A DNA stretch of 5,708 bases, from NCBI GenBank assembly GCA_004376205.1, contig SOKG01000045.1, positions 1 to 5,708 of the forward strand, written 5' to 3'. Position 1 is the stretch's first letter. Each line of letters starts with the position of its first letter. The notes under the pieces were generated by a model. That model had not been told where the DNA came from and did not search any database. It worked only from the letters and a program-made list of their open reading frames with translations. Shown in pieces: positions 5,005-5,708 of this stretch. Made by a program: the position numbers and the translations under genes. Source of the stretch: Dehalococcoidia bacterium (GTDB lineage: Bacteria; Chloroflexota; Dehalococcoidia; SZUA-161).

Positions 5005-5708
5005 TTGGGTACTGTCTATTTGCGACAGGGTGAAGACAGGGAAGCTTTCGTCAGAACGGTCTTCCAGCAGTTTGATATCCAGGGCAAGGCTGCAGGTAAG
5101 GTGATTCTAGTAAAACCAAACATAGTCTCGCATGAGCCCTACCCCACGACTACCCATCCGGCAACACTGGAAGCGTGCCTCCAATTGCTGCAGGGCTCTT
5201 CGAAGAAGGTTATTGTCGCAGACGGCCCGGCGTGGGATGCAGGTGACTCGCAAGACGTAATCGAAATGCATCCACTAAAGAGGAGCTGCGACAAGCTCGG
5301 AATCGCTATGATGGATTTGCTCAGCAAGGGAGCGAAGAAGGTGAGAACGCGAAGCTTCGAGCTAGAGGTATCGCTGATGGCCTTCGAGTGTGATATCATC
5401 ATTTCCCTGCCGGTGCTCAAGTCCCACGGCATTTGTGGCCTAACCGGAGCCTTGAAGAATCAGCTCGGCTTTCTCTCCGTGGCAGAGAAAAGACGGTTGC
5501 ATTTGGGTGGAGACGTGCATAGAGTCATCGCAGAACTGAACGAGGTCGTGAAACCGGGCCTGCATATCATCGACGCCGTACAGACTCTGATAGATACCAA
5601 CGAAGTCAGGCACGGGGGCAAACCCAAAGCATTGGGCTATATGCTTGCGGGAGCCGATCCCTTGAGTTTGGATGCTCTGGGGCTGGAGCTTCTGGCAAAA
5701 GTTGAGCC
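5005..5708 (+). CDS. DUF362 domain-containing protein (3' end outside the window)
   Basis: An open frame of 234 codons that runs off the right edge, so the C-terminus is missing. Motifs of DUF362 appear in order: VILVKPNIV (33-41), PTTTHP (47-52), VIVADGP (69-75), CDIIISLPVLKSHG (129-142), LTGALKNQLG (146-155), IIDAVQTL (188-195), RHGGKP (202-207) and AGADPLSLDALGLELL (215-230). The conserved K-P-N, the K-x-H and the TGALKN segment make the assignment secure. The function of DUF362 is not established; some members carry a C-terminal ferredoxin-like 4Fe-4S domain, which here could only lie beyond the edge. No signal peptide or membrane segment is seen. The start is taken as TTG 5005 on ribosome-binding-site grounds. 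It is divergent from the methyltransferase, across 168 bases in which I see no convincing promoter. Confidence 0.88.
   Translation, partial: MGTVYLRQGEDREAFVRTVFQQFDIQGKAAGKVILVKPNIVSHEPYPTTTHPATLEACLQLLQGSSKKVIVADGPAWDAGDSQDVIEMHPLKRSCDKLGIAMMDLLSKGAKKVRTRSFELEVSLMAFECDIIISLPVLKSHGICGLTGALKNQLGFLSVAEKRRLHLGGDVHRVIAELNEVVKPGLHIIDAVQTLIDTNEVRHGGKPKALGYMLAGADPLSLDALGLELLAKVE

Overview
The window looks like a piece of bacterial chromosome (an archaeon is not excluded) of moderate GC content, with tightly packed genes and mixed ATG, GTG and TTG starts. There are no rRNA or tRNA genes, mobile elements or CRISPR arrays. The gene mix points to an uncultivated anaerobe or facultative anaerobe: a TM1586-type nitroreductase, a geranylgeranyl-reductase-like flavoprotein, a crotonase, a gamma-carbonic-anhydrase-like hexapeptide protein, a UbiE-like methyltransferase and a DUF362 protein. 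Chloroflexota (Dehalococcoidia-like) or Desulfobacterota would fit, but this is an impression from gene content and not a proven assignment.

Layout: bases 1-155 hold no gene I can support. A single-domain SRPBCC (polyketide cyclase/START-like) lipid- or ligand-binding protein lies at 156-617. It is followed by a 133-base gap with a possible terminator hairpin and a weak promoter-like pair. A same-strand run of four genes then fills 751-4072: TM1586-type nitroreductase, geranylgeranyl-reductase-family FAD oxidoreductase, PaaG-like crotonase and gamma-carbonic-anhydrase-like protein. Their gaps are 8, about 48 and 50 bases, so they are probably one operon. A SAM-dependent methyltransferase converges on them from the minus strand (4114-4836). 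After a 168-base divergent gap, a DUF362 gene starts with TTG at 5005 and runs off the right edge.

How they may work together (inference): an FMN reductase, an FAD enzyme that typically saturates isoprenoid double bonds, a crotonase that probably isomerises an acyl-CoA, and a CaiE/PaaY-like hexapeptide protein that might act on a CoA thioester would make sense in one pathway that reduces or remodels an unsaturated or cyclic acyl-CoA or isoprenoid. The SRPBCC protein could bind a hydrophobic intermediate. Two enzymes of the run depart from textbook active sites. The crotonase lacks both catalytic glutamates of enoyl-CoA hydratase but keeps the aspartate of the PaaG/dienoyl-CoA isomerase type. 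The gamma-CA-like protein has Glu where the third zinc-binding His is expected. No substrate can be named from the sequence alone.
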